Source of the DNA: a virus | DNA: 21,812 bases | Reading direction: 5' to 3' (one strand) | Virus record (IMG/VR): IMGVR_UViG_3300042988_000307 | Location: 1 to 21,812 of that record | Shown: in pieces, positions 1-5,298 of the stretch | Layout: every line of letters starts with the position of its first letter | How positions within the stretch are numbered: the stretch's first letter is position 1 | Notes under the pieces: model-generated | Told to the model about the DNA's origin: nothing | Seen by the model: only the letters and a program-made list of their open reading frames with translations | The model's database searches: none | Program-made: the position numbers and the translations under genes

Positions 1-45
1 AAAGTAAAGTAAAAGAAAGTAAAGTAAAAGAAAGTAAAGTAAAAG
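1..45 (+). repeat. Three perfect 15-bp tandem repeats coding for a linker
   Basis: The 15-mer AAAGTAAAGTAAAAG occurs three times without gaps, followed by degenerate A-rich continuation to about 72. It lies in frame inside the partial replication protein and encodes SKVKE repeats, a flexible charged linker before the C-terminal domain. The array may continue upstream of the window. Confidence 0.85.
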
Positions 46-377
46 AAACAAAGGAAACAAAGAAAAAAGAATATATTGATTTTTCAAAACTTTTAAATAC
101 TGAACCTGTAGAACTACAAAAAGCTTTAAAAAACTACATACAGCATAGAAAATTAATTAAAAAACCTATTAAAAGCATTGTTGCATTAGAACTTATTATA
201 AAAAAAGCCAAAGAACTTGGCGAACCAATAGCAGTAATTGAACAAAGCATTGCAAATGGTTGGCAAGGTTTATTTGAGGTAAAAAAAGTTAAAAATAACA
301 GTTTAGAAACAAGCCAAAATGGAAATGTATTTTCAAGACTATTGGAAAAGGAGTTGAGCAAAAATGGACAAAGTTGA
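3..377 (+). CDS. Phage replisome-organizer-like protein, C-terminal part (5' end outside window)
   Basis: The reading frame is open from the window edge to a TGA at 375-377, so only the C-terminal ~124 residues are visible. It starts with a charged Lys/Glu/Ser/Val linker carrying three SKVKE repeats. A helical domain follows, ending in IEQSIANGWQGLFEVK; an 'IxxSIxNGWxGLF' signature is typical of the C-terminal domain of DnaD-like or replisome-organizer proteins of Firmicutes phages. Such proteins bind the phage origin, usually through an N-terminal winged helix (not visible here), and recruit the helicase loader. The next gene, a G39P-like loader, overlaps it by 14 bp and fits that role. The family call rests on this signature and on synteny. 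Confidence 0.7.
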   Translation, partial: SKVKESKVKESKVKETKETKKKEYIDFSKLLNTEPVELQKALKNYIQHRKLIKKPIKSIVALELIIKKAKELGEPIAVIEQSIANGWQGLFEVKKVKNNSLETSQNGNVFSRLLEKELSKNGQS

Positions 378-918
378 AACCTTAGCAATATTGAATGTTA
401 TAAAGATTTCATATCCTTATTTTTACAAAGACCTAAAGGATTCCGAAGCTGAAAATATGCTTAATGTTTGGGCAATGATGTTTGAAAATGATAATGCAAG
501 AATTGTTGTTGAAGCAGTTAAAGCAGTTATTACAAGTTCTAAATATCCGCCAAATATTGCTGATATAAAAGAAAAGATTACATTATTAACAAAAGATGAA
601 GGATTGACAGAAATGGAAGCATGGGGAATTGTTTACAAAGCAATTTGCAGTTCGGGTTATAACAGTATCGAAAACTTTGAAAAATTACCTGTAACGTTAC
701 AGAAAATAATAGGTAGTGCAAAACAATTAAAAGAATGGGCTATAACAGAAAATTTGAATATTCAAGTAGTGCAAAGTAATTTCATGCGAAGTTACAAAGT
801 TATGCAAGAAAGAAATAATTTGATTAACAAATTGCCTGAAAGTTGTAAAAATATGATTAATAAAGGGGTTGACCAATTATGTCTGGATGTATTAAATGTA
901 ACGGAAAAGGATTTATAA
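364..918 (+). CDS. G39P-like replicative helicase loader/inhibitor
   Basis: A 184-residue mostly helical acidic/basic protein. The N-terminal part (ETLAILNVIKISYPYFYKDL, then a segment ending near residue 70 with ITSSKYPPNIADIKEKI) resembles the SPP1 gp39 family, in which a protein binds the hexameric replicative helicase, holds it inactive and delivers it to the origin-bound initiator. The 'xYPPxIADIKEKI' segment is typical of these proteins in clostridial phages. Its position directly after a replisome-organizer-like gene supports the call. The ATG at 364 follows an AAGGAG at about 349-354. The gene overlaps the Cys-rich gene downstream by 40 bp. No helicase gene lies in the window, so phage or host helicase may be the partner. 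Confidence 0.65.
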   Translation: MDKVETLAILNVIKISYPYFYKDLKDSEAENMLNVWAMMFENDNARIVVEAVKAVITSSKYPPNIADIKEKITLLTKDEGLTEMEAWGIVYKAICSSGYNSIENFEKLPVTLQKIIGSAKQLKEWAITENLNIQVVQSNFMRSYKVMQERNNLINKLPESCKNMINKGVDQLCLDVLNVTEKDL

Positions 919-1100
919 GTTTTAAATCAAGTTACATGGGTTGTGAAAGTTTTGATTATAAGTCCTGTACATGTTTAGATTTATTTTTAAAAACCGCTTC
1001 ACCTATTGAAATTGTGGATTATTGCAGAAAAGGCATTATTAATTTAAAGCAAGTTAAAATGTTTGATGATGAAGGTTTGGCAGATTGTCCATTTGATTAA
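879..1100 (+). CDS. Small Cys-rich protein, putative zinc-binding
   Basis: A 73-residue protein beginning MSGCIKCNGKGF, with further cysteines at about residues 22, 30 and 32 (GCESFDYKSCTC). The CxxCxGKG plus C...CxC arrangement looks like a zinc knuckle and recalls the short N-terminal zinc region of some phage DnaC-like helicase loaders; here no ATPase domain follows. It starts 40 bp inside the loader/inhibitor gene, with AGGGG at about 864-868 as ribosome site, so the two are probably translationally coupled. A role in helicase loading is inferred only from position. Alternatively it could be a small nucleic-acid-binding regulator. No specific family is recognised. Confidence 0.65.
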   Translation: MSGCIKCNGKGFISFKSSYMGCESFDYKSCTCLDLFLKTASPIEIVDYCRKGIINLKQVKMFDDEGLADCPFD

Positions 1101-1125
1101 ATTAAACCAAAGGAGAACACAAAAA

Positions 1126-1671
1126 ATGAATGAAATAACTGTAATTGTTGATAGTCGTGAACGTTGTAATATGAATATTTTAAAGTATTTAAACGAAAAT
1201 AATATTAAATGGATTGTGGAAAAATTAGACTTTGGGGATTATACCTGCAAAGTAAACCTTGACGGAAAAGAAGTTGACCTTAGAAATATTTTGGTAATTG
1301 AAAGAAAAAATTCGCTTACAGAAATATCAAATAACTTTTGTAGGTGTAGAAACCAGTTTGAAACAGAGTTTTGTAAAGGAATAAACGCAGGTGCTAAGTG
1401 GGTTTTGCTTGTGGAGGACGAAAAAGTAAGGGAGAAATGTAAGTTAAGGATTGAAATGGATAAAGTAGGAATTGACCAAGAAACAATTTTTCGAAAAACT
1501 TGGAGAAGCAGAATGTCAGGTAATGCAATGACGGCAAGTTTTAAAGCATTCAAAGAACGGTACAACTTAGAATTAGTGTTTTGCAAACAGAAAGATACAG
1601 CAAAGCGAATGCTAGAAATATTTGATAGGGAAGTTGAAAGTATTAAATTATTAAATAAAGGAGATGATTAA
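1126..1671 (+). CDS. ERCC4 (XPF/Mus81-type) nuclease domain protein
   Basis: This 181-residue protein carries the ERCC4-nuclease hallmarks: VDSRER at residues 8-13, GDY at 37-39 and IERK at 58-61, with a helical FCRCRNQFETEF segment after it. These are the acidic and basic metal-site residues (D9, E12, D38, E59, K61) of the fold that cuts branched or flapped DNA. Standalone phage members probably process recombination or replication intermediates. I chose the ATG at 1126 because AAAGGAG at 1109-1115 is well spaced before it; the longer in-frame start at 1063 lies inside the upstream gene and has no comparable site. Its TAA is followed at once by the ATG of the Mom-like gene, so the pair should be co-translated. 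Confidence 0.85.
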   Translation: MNEITVIVDSRERCNMNILKYLNENNIKWIVEKLDFGDYTCKVNLDGKEVDLRNILVIERKNSLTEISNNFCRCRNQFETEFCKGINAGAKWVLLVEDEKVREKCKLRIEMDKVGIDQETIFRKTWRSRMSGNAMTASFKAFKERYNLELVFCKQKDTAKRMLEIFDREVESIKLLNKGDD

Positions 1672-2244
1672 ATGGATTATGAAATAAAAAAAATATCAAG
1701 AAACGAAACAAAAGACTTTATTATTAACATACATTATGCACACCGTATGCCAAGTATAAGTTGGGCATATGGAATGTATGATAATGGTGAATTAATTGGA
1801 ATTTGTACATATGGGAAACCAGCATCACCGTCTTTATGTATAGGAGTTTGTGGAGTTGAAAACTCTAAATATGTTCAAGAATTAAATCGCTTGGTCTTAA
1901 AATATAACAAACCAAATCAAGCAAGTTATTTAATATCTAAAACATTGAAGATGCTACCTAAACCAATGGTTATAGTTAGTTATGCAGATACTGAACAAGA
2001 ACATAAGGGGATAATATATCAAGCTACAAATTTCTTTTTTACTGGTACATCTAAACCAAGAACAGATATGGCTGGAAAAGATGGTAAACATAGCCGACAC
2101 CATTTAGGGGATAGGACACAAAGAGTTAACAGAAGTGCTAAACATAGATATATATATTTATTAGGTACAAAAAAAGAAGTAAAAAAATTAAAAAAAGAAT
2201 TAAAATATCCTATATTAGAATATCCTAAATTATTTAATAAATAA
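1672..2244 (+). CDS. Mom-like DNA adenine-modification protein
   Basis: The 190-residue protein resembles the Mom family, GNAT-fold enzymes whose phage Mu member converts DNA adenine to a methylcarbamoyl derivative and so protects phage DNA from restriction. Visible features are an early IHYAHRMPS block, a YG...LIGICTYG hairpin, the LNRLVLKY segment near residue 65, VIVSYADTEQEHKGIIYQATNF near residues 102-124 (the SYAD...H.G.IYQA.N block is the strongest marker), and a basic C-terminus (HSRHHLGDRTQRVNRSAKHRY). The chemistry here is inferred from the family; substrate and target sequence are unknown. It starts directly after the stop of the ERCC4 gene, with GGAG at 1661-1664 as ribosome site. 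A promoter for the next module follows. Confidence 0.8.
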   Translation: MDYEIKKISRNETKDFIINIHYAHRMPSISWAYGMYDNGELIGICTYGKPASPSLCIGVCGVENSKYVQELNRLVLKYNKPNQASYLISKTLKMLPKPMVIVSYADTEQEHKGIIYQATNFFFTGTSKPRTDMAGKDGKHSRHHLGDRTQRVNRSAKHRYIYLLGTKKEVKKLKKELKYPILEYPKLFNK

Positions 2245-2249
2245 AATAC

Positions 2250-2278
2250 TTGCATTATTTAATTATTTAATATATAAT
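2250..2278 (+). promoter_or_regulatory. Sigma-A-type promoter candidate
   Basis: TTGCAT (2250-2255), a 17-bp spacer and a perfect TATAAT (2273-2278) lie between the Mom-like gene and the next module. The -35 is weak but the -10 and spacing are consensus. Transcription would start near 2285, upstream of a 13-bp palindrome. Confidence 0.55.
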
Positions 2279-2294
2279 ATATTTAGAACCTGTG

Positions 2295-2307
2295 GACGGT
2301 CACCGTC
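2295..2307. promoter_or_regulatory. Perfect 13-bp palindrome, operator candidate
   Basis: GACGGT-C-ACCGTC is a perfect inverted repeat with one central base, at about +10 to +22 from the promoter above. It is GC-rich in an AT-rich gap and sits just before the ribosome site GGAGGT at 2315-2320. Repressor binding or a small RNA hairpin are both possible. Confidence 0.5.
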
Positions 2308-2326
2308 AAGGTATGGAGGTAATAAA

Positions 2327-2608
2327 ATGAAAAAGTGTATATTTAGAGGTAAAGATTCTGGGCTATATTATGGGGAAGAAATTTCTATTGAAGGTCAAAA
2401 GGCAGTAATAAGAAACGCACGAAATCTGTATTATTGGGAAGGTGCTACACGGATAGAACAACTAGCTACAGATGGAACTAACAAACCTGATAGATGTAAA
2501 TTTACGCAGACAGTGAGCGAAATAGAAATATATGATTTGGTGCAAAAAATACCTTGCACCGAGAAGGCTATAAAGAACATTGAGGAGGTGAAAGAATGGA
2601 AAATATAG
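2327..2608 (+). CDS. DUF6948-like small phage protein
   Basis: This 93-residue protein has the pattern I associate with DUF6948: an N-terminal strand region with a 'YYGEEIS' turn, the block [26 protein letters not shown] (residues about 25-50), a conserved Lys-Phe strand (CKFTQTV) and [14 protein letters not shown] near the C-terminus. The family is common in Firmicutes prophages and has no known function. A promoter and palindrome precede it, with GGAGGT at 2315-2320. Its end overlaps the start of the glycine-repeat gene by 13 bp, and that gene's ribosome site (GAGGAGGTG at 2582-2590) lies within it, so the two form a coupled pair. Confidence 0.75.
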   Translation: MKKCIFRGKDSGLYYGEEISIEGQKAVIRNARNLYYWEGATRIEQLATDGTNKPDRCKFTQTVSEIEIYDLVQKIPCTEKAIKNIEEVKEWKI

Positions 2609-3363
2609 ATATTTTTTTGAGTAAGTTGTCTGGGTATGGGTCTGGGTCTGGGTCTGGGTATGGGTCTGGGTCTGAGTCTGGGTCTGGGTATGGGTATGGG
2701 TCTGGGTATGGGTCTGGGTATGTGTCTGGGTCTGGGTCTGGGTATGGGTATGGGTCTGGGTCTGGGTCTGGGTATGGGTCTGGGTCTGGGTATGGGTATG
2801 GGTCTGGGTCTGGGTCTGGGTATGGGTCTGGGTCTGGGTATGGGTATGTGTCTGGGTTTGGGTATGGGTCTGGGTATGGGTCTGGGTATGGGTATGGGTA
2901 TAAAATAAATAGTATGATGATACATAACATTGATGGTATTAATACTATTATTAATATTATAAAAAGTAACATAGCAAAAGGATTTATTGTTAAACCTGAC
3001 CAAACATTAGAAAAAACTTATCTTGTAAAACAAAATAAGTTTTTTGCACATGGTAAAACATTAAAAGAAGCGTTAAAAAGTCTTGAAAAAAAGATTATTG
3101 CTAATTTAGAACCTGAGGAAGTAATTGAAAAGTTTCTAGATGAAGTAGATTTAGAAAAAAAATATACTGGTCAATACTTTTTTGATTGGCATGGAAAACT
3201 AACAGGTAGTTGTTTGCAAGGTAGGGAAACATTTATAAAAAATAATGGTATTAAATTAACTGACAAATACACGGTTTTTGAGTTTATTGAGTTGGTTAAA
3301 AATGAGTTTGGTGGAGAAATTATAAAGATGTTAGAAGATAGAATTAAGGAGGTGAAAAATTGA
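2596..3363 (+). CDS. Gly-Ser/Gly-Tyr repeat protein with conserved C-terminal domain
   Basis: A 255-residue protein in two parts. After 11 residues comes a 90-residue stretch of strictly alternating Ser-Gly and Tyr-Gly pairs encoded by hexamers (2629-2898). A conserved ~150-residue domain follows, with the landmarks [49 protein letters not shown] and [14 protein letters not shown] recall related Firmicutes-prophage proteins with a glycine-repeat head and a similar AHGxTLxEA...DWHxxLTGSC domain next to DUF6948-like genes; their function is unknown to me. The ATG at 2596 has an excellent GAGGAGGTG. The repeat is open in other frames too, which produces spurious ORFs on both strands. Its last codons overlap the TTG of the next gene (TTGA, 3360-3363). 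Confidence 0.8.
   Translation: MENIDIFLSKLSGYGSGSGSGYGSGSESGSGYGYGSGYGSGYVSGSGSGYGYGSGSGSGYGSGSGYGYGSGSGSGYGSGSGYGYVSGFGYGSGYGSGYGYGYKINSMMIHNIDGINTIINIIKSNIAKGFIVKPDQTLEKTYLVKQNKFFAHGKTLKEALKSLEKKIIANLEPEEVIEKFLDEVDLEKKYTGQYFFDWHGKLTGSCLQGRETFIKNNGIKLTDKYTVFEFIELVKNEFGGEIIKMLEDRIKEVKN
2629..2898 (+). repeat. 45-unit hexamer array TCTGGG/TATGGG (telomere-like, G-quadruplex-prone)
   Basis: Exactly 270 bp of uninterrupted 6-bp units. 42 of the 45 carry GGG; units 8, 16 and 37 carry GAG or GTG instead. One unit is TTTGGG. The remaining variation is the second base (C gives Ser, A gives Tyr). GGG tracts separated by 3-nt TCT or TAT loops are the geometry of telomeric G-quadruplexes, on the coding strand and therefore also in the mRNA. 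Units 20-27 (2743-2790) and 28-35 (2791-2838) are identical 48-bp blocks, showing expansion by duplication. Confidence 0.97.
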
Positions 3364-3536
3364 AAAAGTTTAAACCAGTGCAGATTGAAGCTGATTTGCA
3401 GGAACATTTTAAAATTGCTTGTGCAAACGAAGGTTTTTTTATGGGTGAAATATTAAACGCAATTATTAATAAATGGATGATGGAGGTTGGATATGACAAA
3501 ACTAGAAGAGCTCCTGCAAAAATGGAACAAAGCTGA
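3360..3536 (+). CDS. Ribbon-helix-helix (Arc/CopG-like) small protein
   Basis: A 58-residue protein from the TTG at 3360, preceded by AAGGAGGTG (3347-3355). KFKPVQIEADLQEHFKIACA followed by EGFFMGEILNAIINKWM fits the ribbon-helix-helix layout: an N-terminal strand, helix A, a turn and helix B. Such proteins bind DNA as dimers, often on tandem short repeats, and act as repressors. The start overlaps the preceding stop (TTGA). Several tandem-repeat arrays lie downstream (3924, 4994, 5840) and could be targets, which is inference. The C-terminal tail overlaps the next gene by 44 bp. Confidence 0.75.
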   Translation: MKKFKPVQIEADLQEHFKIACANEGFFMGEILNAIINKWMMEVGYDKTRRAPAKMEQS

Positions 3537-3654
3537 AAAATATTTTGCTAGAGAGGATATAACAGCAGAAGTTAAGCAAAGTTATGAGAAACAAACAATT
3601 GAGTTATGTAAGCAAATAGGCGAATTATGGGGGGAAAATAAAAATGCACATTGA
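3493..3654 (+). CDS. Small helical protein of unknown function
   Basis: A 53-residue charged protein (MTKLEELLQKWNKAEKYF...) likely to form one or two amphipathic helices with coiled-coil character. It has a good ribosome site (GGAGG at 3482-3486) before the ATG at 3493, although it begins inside the ribbon-helix-helix gene. No family is recognised. It overlaps the next small gene by 11 bp, a tight arrangement that supports real translation. Confidence 0.65.
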   Translation: MTKLEELLQKWNKAEKYFAREDITAEVKQSYEKQTIELCKQIGELWGENKNAH

Positions 3655-3769
3655 ACAAATGCAAAATCTAATAGGGAAAATAATTAAACCAAAAAATAAA
3701 AATTGTGTGCTTGATGGTAAATTTGAGATGATTATAAACGTGAAAAATTTCGATTTTTGGGTGGTATAA
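3644..3769 (+). CDS. Small protein of unknown function
   Basis: A 41-residue ORF (MHIEQMQNLIGKIIKPKNKN...) with a GGGGGG run at 3629-3634 serving as ribosome site. The end is hydrophobic and aromatic (NFDFWVV). It is part of the chain of overlapping microgenes. No family or motif is recognised; reality rests on spacing and coupling. Confidence 0.5.
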   Translation: MHIEQMQNLIGKIIKPKNKNCVLDGKFEMIINVKNFDFWVV

Positions 3770-3791
3770 ATTTAAATTGGGAGGATGCCAT

Positions 3792-3914
3792 ATGTGTAAA
3801 AACTGCAAAAATTACATAATAGTAAGAAATGATGACGGCTCGACAAGTTGTAAGTGCAAAAAAAGTAATGAAAATGTGTGTGGATATCAAAAAAAATGCA
3901 ATGATACAAATTAA
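3792..3914 (+). CDS. Cys-rich microprotein, putative zinc-binding
   Basis: 40 residues with six cysteines: CKNC at 2-5, CKC at 20-22, then C30 and C36. The two-pair spacing looks like a small zinc ribbon. The ATG at 3792 follows GGGAGG at 3779-3784. It closes the microgene string; a repeat-flanked promoter follows. Function unknown; an mRNA- or DNA-binding regulator is possible. Confidence 0.6.
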   Translation: MCKNCKNYIIVRNDDGSTSCKCKKSNENVCGYQKKCNDTN

Positions 3915-3923
3915 GCATTATTT

Positions 3924-3946
3924 GACGTTTTAAGCGACATTTTAAG
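3924..3946 (+). repeat. Two 11-bp direct repeats upstream of a promoter
   Basis: GACGTTTTAAG (3924-3934) and GACATTTTAAG (3936-3946) differ at one base and are spaced by 12 bp. They abut the -35 element at 3947, the place where an activator would bind. Confidence 0.6.
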
Positions 3947-3975
3947 TTAGACGTAAATTTATATTACTTTATAAT
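3947..3975 (+). promoter_or_regulatory. Sigma-A-type promoter candidate with upstream repeats
   Basis: TTAGAC (3947-3952), 17 bp and TATAAT (3970-3975). The consensus -10 with a poor -35 and abutting direct repeats suggests an activator-dependent promoter. It would drive the operon 4043-4979 that ends with the probable late regulator. Confidence 0.55.
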
Positions 3976-4042
3976 AAAAATTGAATGTACCCACCAAAGA
4001 ATTAATAATTTGCGGTTTTAAATTGAAGGGAGAATATGAGAT

Positions 4043-4309
4043 ATGAAAAATACACAAGAATTTTTAAATAAAGCTAAGTTGTATAAAGTAGAAATGTATA
4101 TATTGGACATTGATAATCATTATGGTATCTTAGAACATATAATAGAACATATCAATGACAGGTTAGAAAATGTTAGTTTACATGCTTATAACATTCATAC
4201 TGTTGAGTTTGAATGGTGTGATGAGCATATTTTGAATTATAGTACTTGTAAATATGAGGATTATAAAGGGATGTTTGGATTGAAGAGAGAATATGAAAAT
4301 GGATATTAA
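4043..4309 (+). CDS. Hypothetical protein, first gene of the regulator operon
   Basis: An 88-residue acidic protein with many His, Tyr and Glu residues (for example YILDIDNHYGILEHIIEHINDRLENVSLHAYNIH, described here in part). It does not match a family I know. The ATG at 4043 has AAGGGAGA at 4025-4032. It follows the promoter at 3947-3975 and overlaps the next gene by 17 bp, so it is the first cistron of an operon leading to the late-regulator candidate. Confidence 0.65.
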   Translation: MKNTQEFLNKAKLYKVEMYILDIDNHYGILEHIIEHINDRLENVSLHAYNIHTVEFEWCDEHILNYSTCKYEDYKGMFGLKREYENGY

Positions 4310-4436
4310 AAAAATAGTAGCATCTGCAATATTTGAAAATTGTGAAATATCTGAAATTGATTATGAATTTTACTTAAAAGATTTAAAAATGGATTATTTG
4401 CAGGAGATTTATGCTCAAAGTGGGAGGTTAAAATGA
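4293..4436 (+). CDS. Small hypothetical protein
   Basis: A 47-residue ORF, MKMDIKKIVASAIFENCEIS..., predicted mixed helix. It starts in the tail of the previous gene with GAAGAGAG (4282-4289) as ribosome site and ends with ATGA (4433-4436), shared with the next start. No motif is recognised. The four-base overlap argues for coupled translation. Confidence 0.55.
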   Translation: MKMDIKKIVASAIFENCEISEIDYEFYLKDLKMDYLQEIYAQSGRLK

Positions 4437-4516
4437 ATATAAAAATAACTTGGGAAGGTTTAATTTTTGGCATATTAATTAATATAATTATATTTCTAAT
4501 ATTAGATAAATCTTGA
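4433..4516 (+). CDS. 27-residue single-pass membrane microprotein
   Basis: MNIKITWEGLIFGILINIII... is one hydrophobic segment of about 18 residues with a short charged tail (LDKS). The ribosome site GGGAGG lies at 4422-4427 and the ATGA overlap couples it to the previous gene. Tiny membrane peptides of this kind are common in phages and usually uncharacterised; a holin is unlikely at this size and place. Confidence 0.5.
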   Translation: MNIKITWEGLIFGILINIIIFLILDKS

Positions 4517-4532
4517 AAATGGAGGTTAAACC

Positions 4533-4979
4533 ATGGATAAATCCGATTTCCAAACAATTAGAAGATTTCTAGAGGAAGAATTAAGCAATTATAAACGTAT
4601 GCAAGGAATTGTAAAGGGTGTTGACATTGAAGGTATAGGAGTACAAGCTCAGGTTTTGTCGGGTATGCCTCACAGTGTTACAAATAAGTTCAGTTCGGTT
4701 GTTGAAGTCCAAGCGTTCGACAGAAAAGAACTAAAGGAACTAAAAAAAGATATAAACAGAATTAAAAACTGTTTATCAATCTTGAAGCAAGATATACTTT
4801 TGTTTACAGTAACAGAATTAATCATAAATGGTAATACATTACAATATACAATAAAAAAATATAAACAAATAACAGGTGAATATTACAGCGAAGGCTACTT
4901 TAAAGATAAAAGAAAAAAAGCTTTGAACGAAATGACCAAACACTTGATTGATATTAAGTTTCGGGTTAGACCCTCTTAG
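4533..4979 (+). CDS. Probable late transcription regulator (RinA/ArpU-like position and architecture)
   Basis: A 148-residue protein. The N-terminal half is polar. A helical segment (RKELKELKKDINRIKNCLSIL) is followed by a C-terminal part (TVTELIINGNTLQYTIKKYKQITGEYYSEGYFKDKRKKALNEM) whose layout matches a sigma-region-4-like helix-turn-helix, with the final 'YFKDKRKKAL' as recognition helix. Genes of this size at the end of the early block, just before the terminase, are typically RinA/ArpU-type activators of late transcription in Gram-positive phages. The match is structural and positional, not a firm family hit. The ATG at 4533 has TGGAGGT at 4520-4526. The stop codon lies in the loop of a terminator. 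Confidence 0.55.
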   Translation: MDKSDFQTIRRFLEEELSNYKRMQGIVKGVDIEGIGVQAQVLSGMPHSVTNKFSSVVEVQAFDRKELKELKKDINRIKNCLSILKQDILLFTVTELIINGNTLQYTIKKYKQITGEYYSEGYFKDKRKKALNEMTKHLIDIKFRVRPS

Positions 4980-4992
4980 GAGGGTTTTTTTG
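4970..4992 (+). terminator. Rho-independent terminator of the regulator operon
   Basis: ACCCTC (4970-4975), loop TTAG, GAGGGT (4980-4985), then seven T. The loop contains the TAG of the upstream gene, so gene end and terminator coincide. Confidence 0.9.
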
Positions 4993-4993
4993 T

Positions 4994-5032
4994 GCAATAA
5001 GTTCAGGCAATAAGTTCAGGCAATAAGTTCAG
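4994..5032 (+). repeat. Three perfect 13-bp tandem direct repeats (iteron-like)
   Basis: GCAATAAGTTCAG occurs three times head to tail immediately after the terminator T-run. The unit is non-palindromic and noncoding. It could be a regulator binding array or part of an origin, since very AT-rich DNA follows. Confidence 0.9.
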
Positions 5033-5218
5033 TGTGGTCGACATAAAAAATAGTAAAAATGTAAATAAAATAGTAAAAATAAACATATTTAAATAACATA
5101 ATATCATATATTTTTTATATTGTCAACTATGTTTTAAAATGGCTTTATTACTATATTTCAATGTTTTAAAAATAATTTATTCTAATAAATATAAATTAAA
5201 AAATAAATTTTAAAAAAA
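5033..5218. other. AT-rich noncoding stretch with direct repeats
   Basis: No gene is visible. AAAATAGTAAAAAT occurs perfectly at 5047-5060 and 5067-5080 (20-bp period). The remainder is A/T runs. The 3' end (5191-5226) is nearly identical to 6172-6206, the stretch before the promoter of another gene in this island. I see no convincing sigma-A promoter here. Confidence 0.7.
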
Positions 5219-5248
5219 GTGTTAAGTTATTTTTAAAAAGTAACGATA
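5219..5248 (+). promoter_or_regulatory. Conserved non-canonical promoter, copy 1
   Basis: GTGTTAAG (5219-5226), 17 bp, CGATA (5244-5248). The same two blocks with the same spacing recur at 6199 and 6458, each 45-51 bp before a start codon. There is no TTGACA/TATAAT. CGATA at this spacing is reminiscent of sigma-28 (TAAA-N15-GCCGATAA) or ECF-type elements. A leader hairpin AGGTG-ATAAA-CACCT follows at 5258-5272. Confidence 0.6.
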
Positions 5249-5298
5249 GATATTTTGAGGTGATAAACACCTACTAAATATTAAAGGGGTTCGAGAAT

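Noticed and set aside
2629-2898. Diversity-generating retroelement target (A/C variation at Tyr/Ser codons)
   Set aside because: No reverse transcriptase or template repeat is in the window, and the variation follows tandem-repeat periodicity rather than scattered adenines.
2431-3003. Open frames antisense and in the other + frame across the hexamer array (Pro-Arg, Pro-Asp and Gly-Leu repeats)
   Set aside because: A 6-bp repeat without stops is open in several frames; these lack ribosome sites and overlap the well-supported + genes 2327-3363.
4994-5032. CRISPR array
   Set aside because: The 13-bp repeats are directly contiguous with no spacers and no cas genes.
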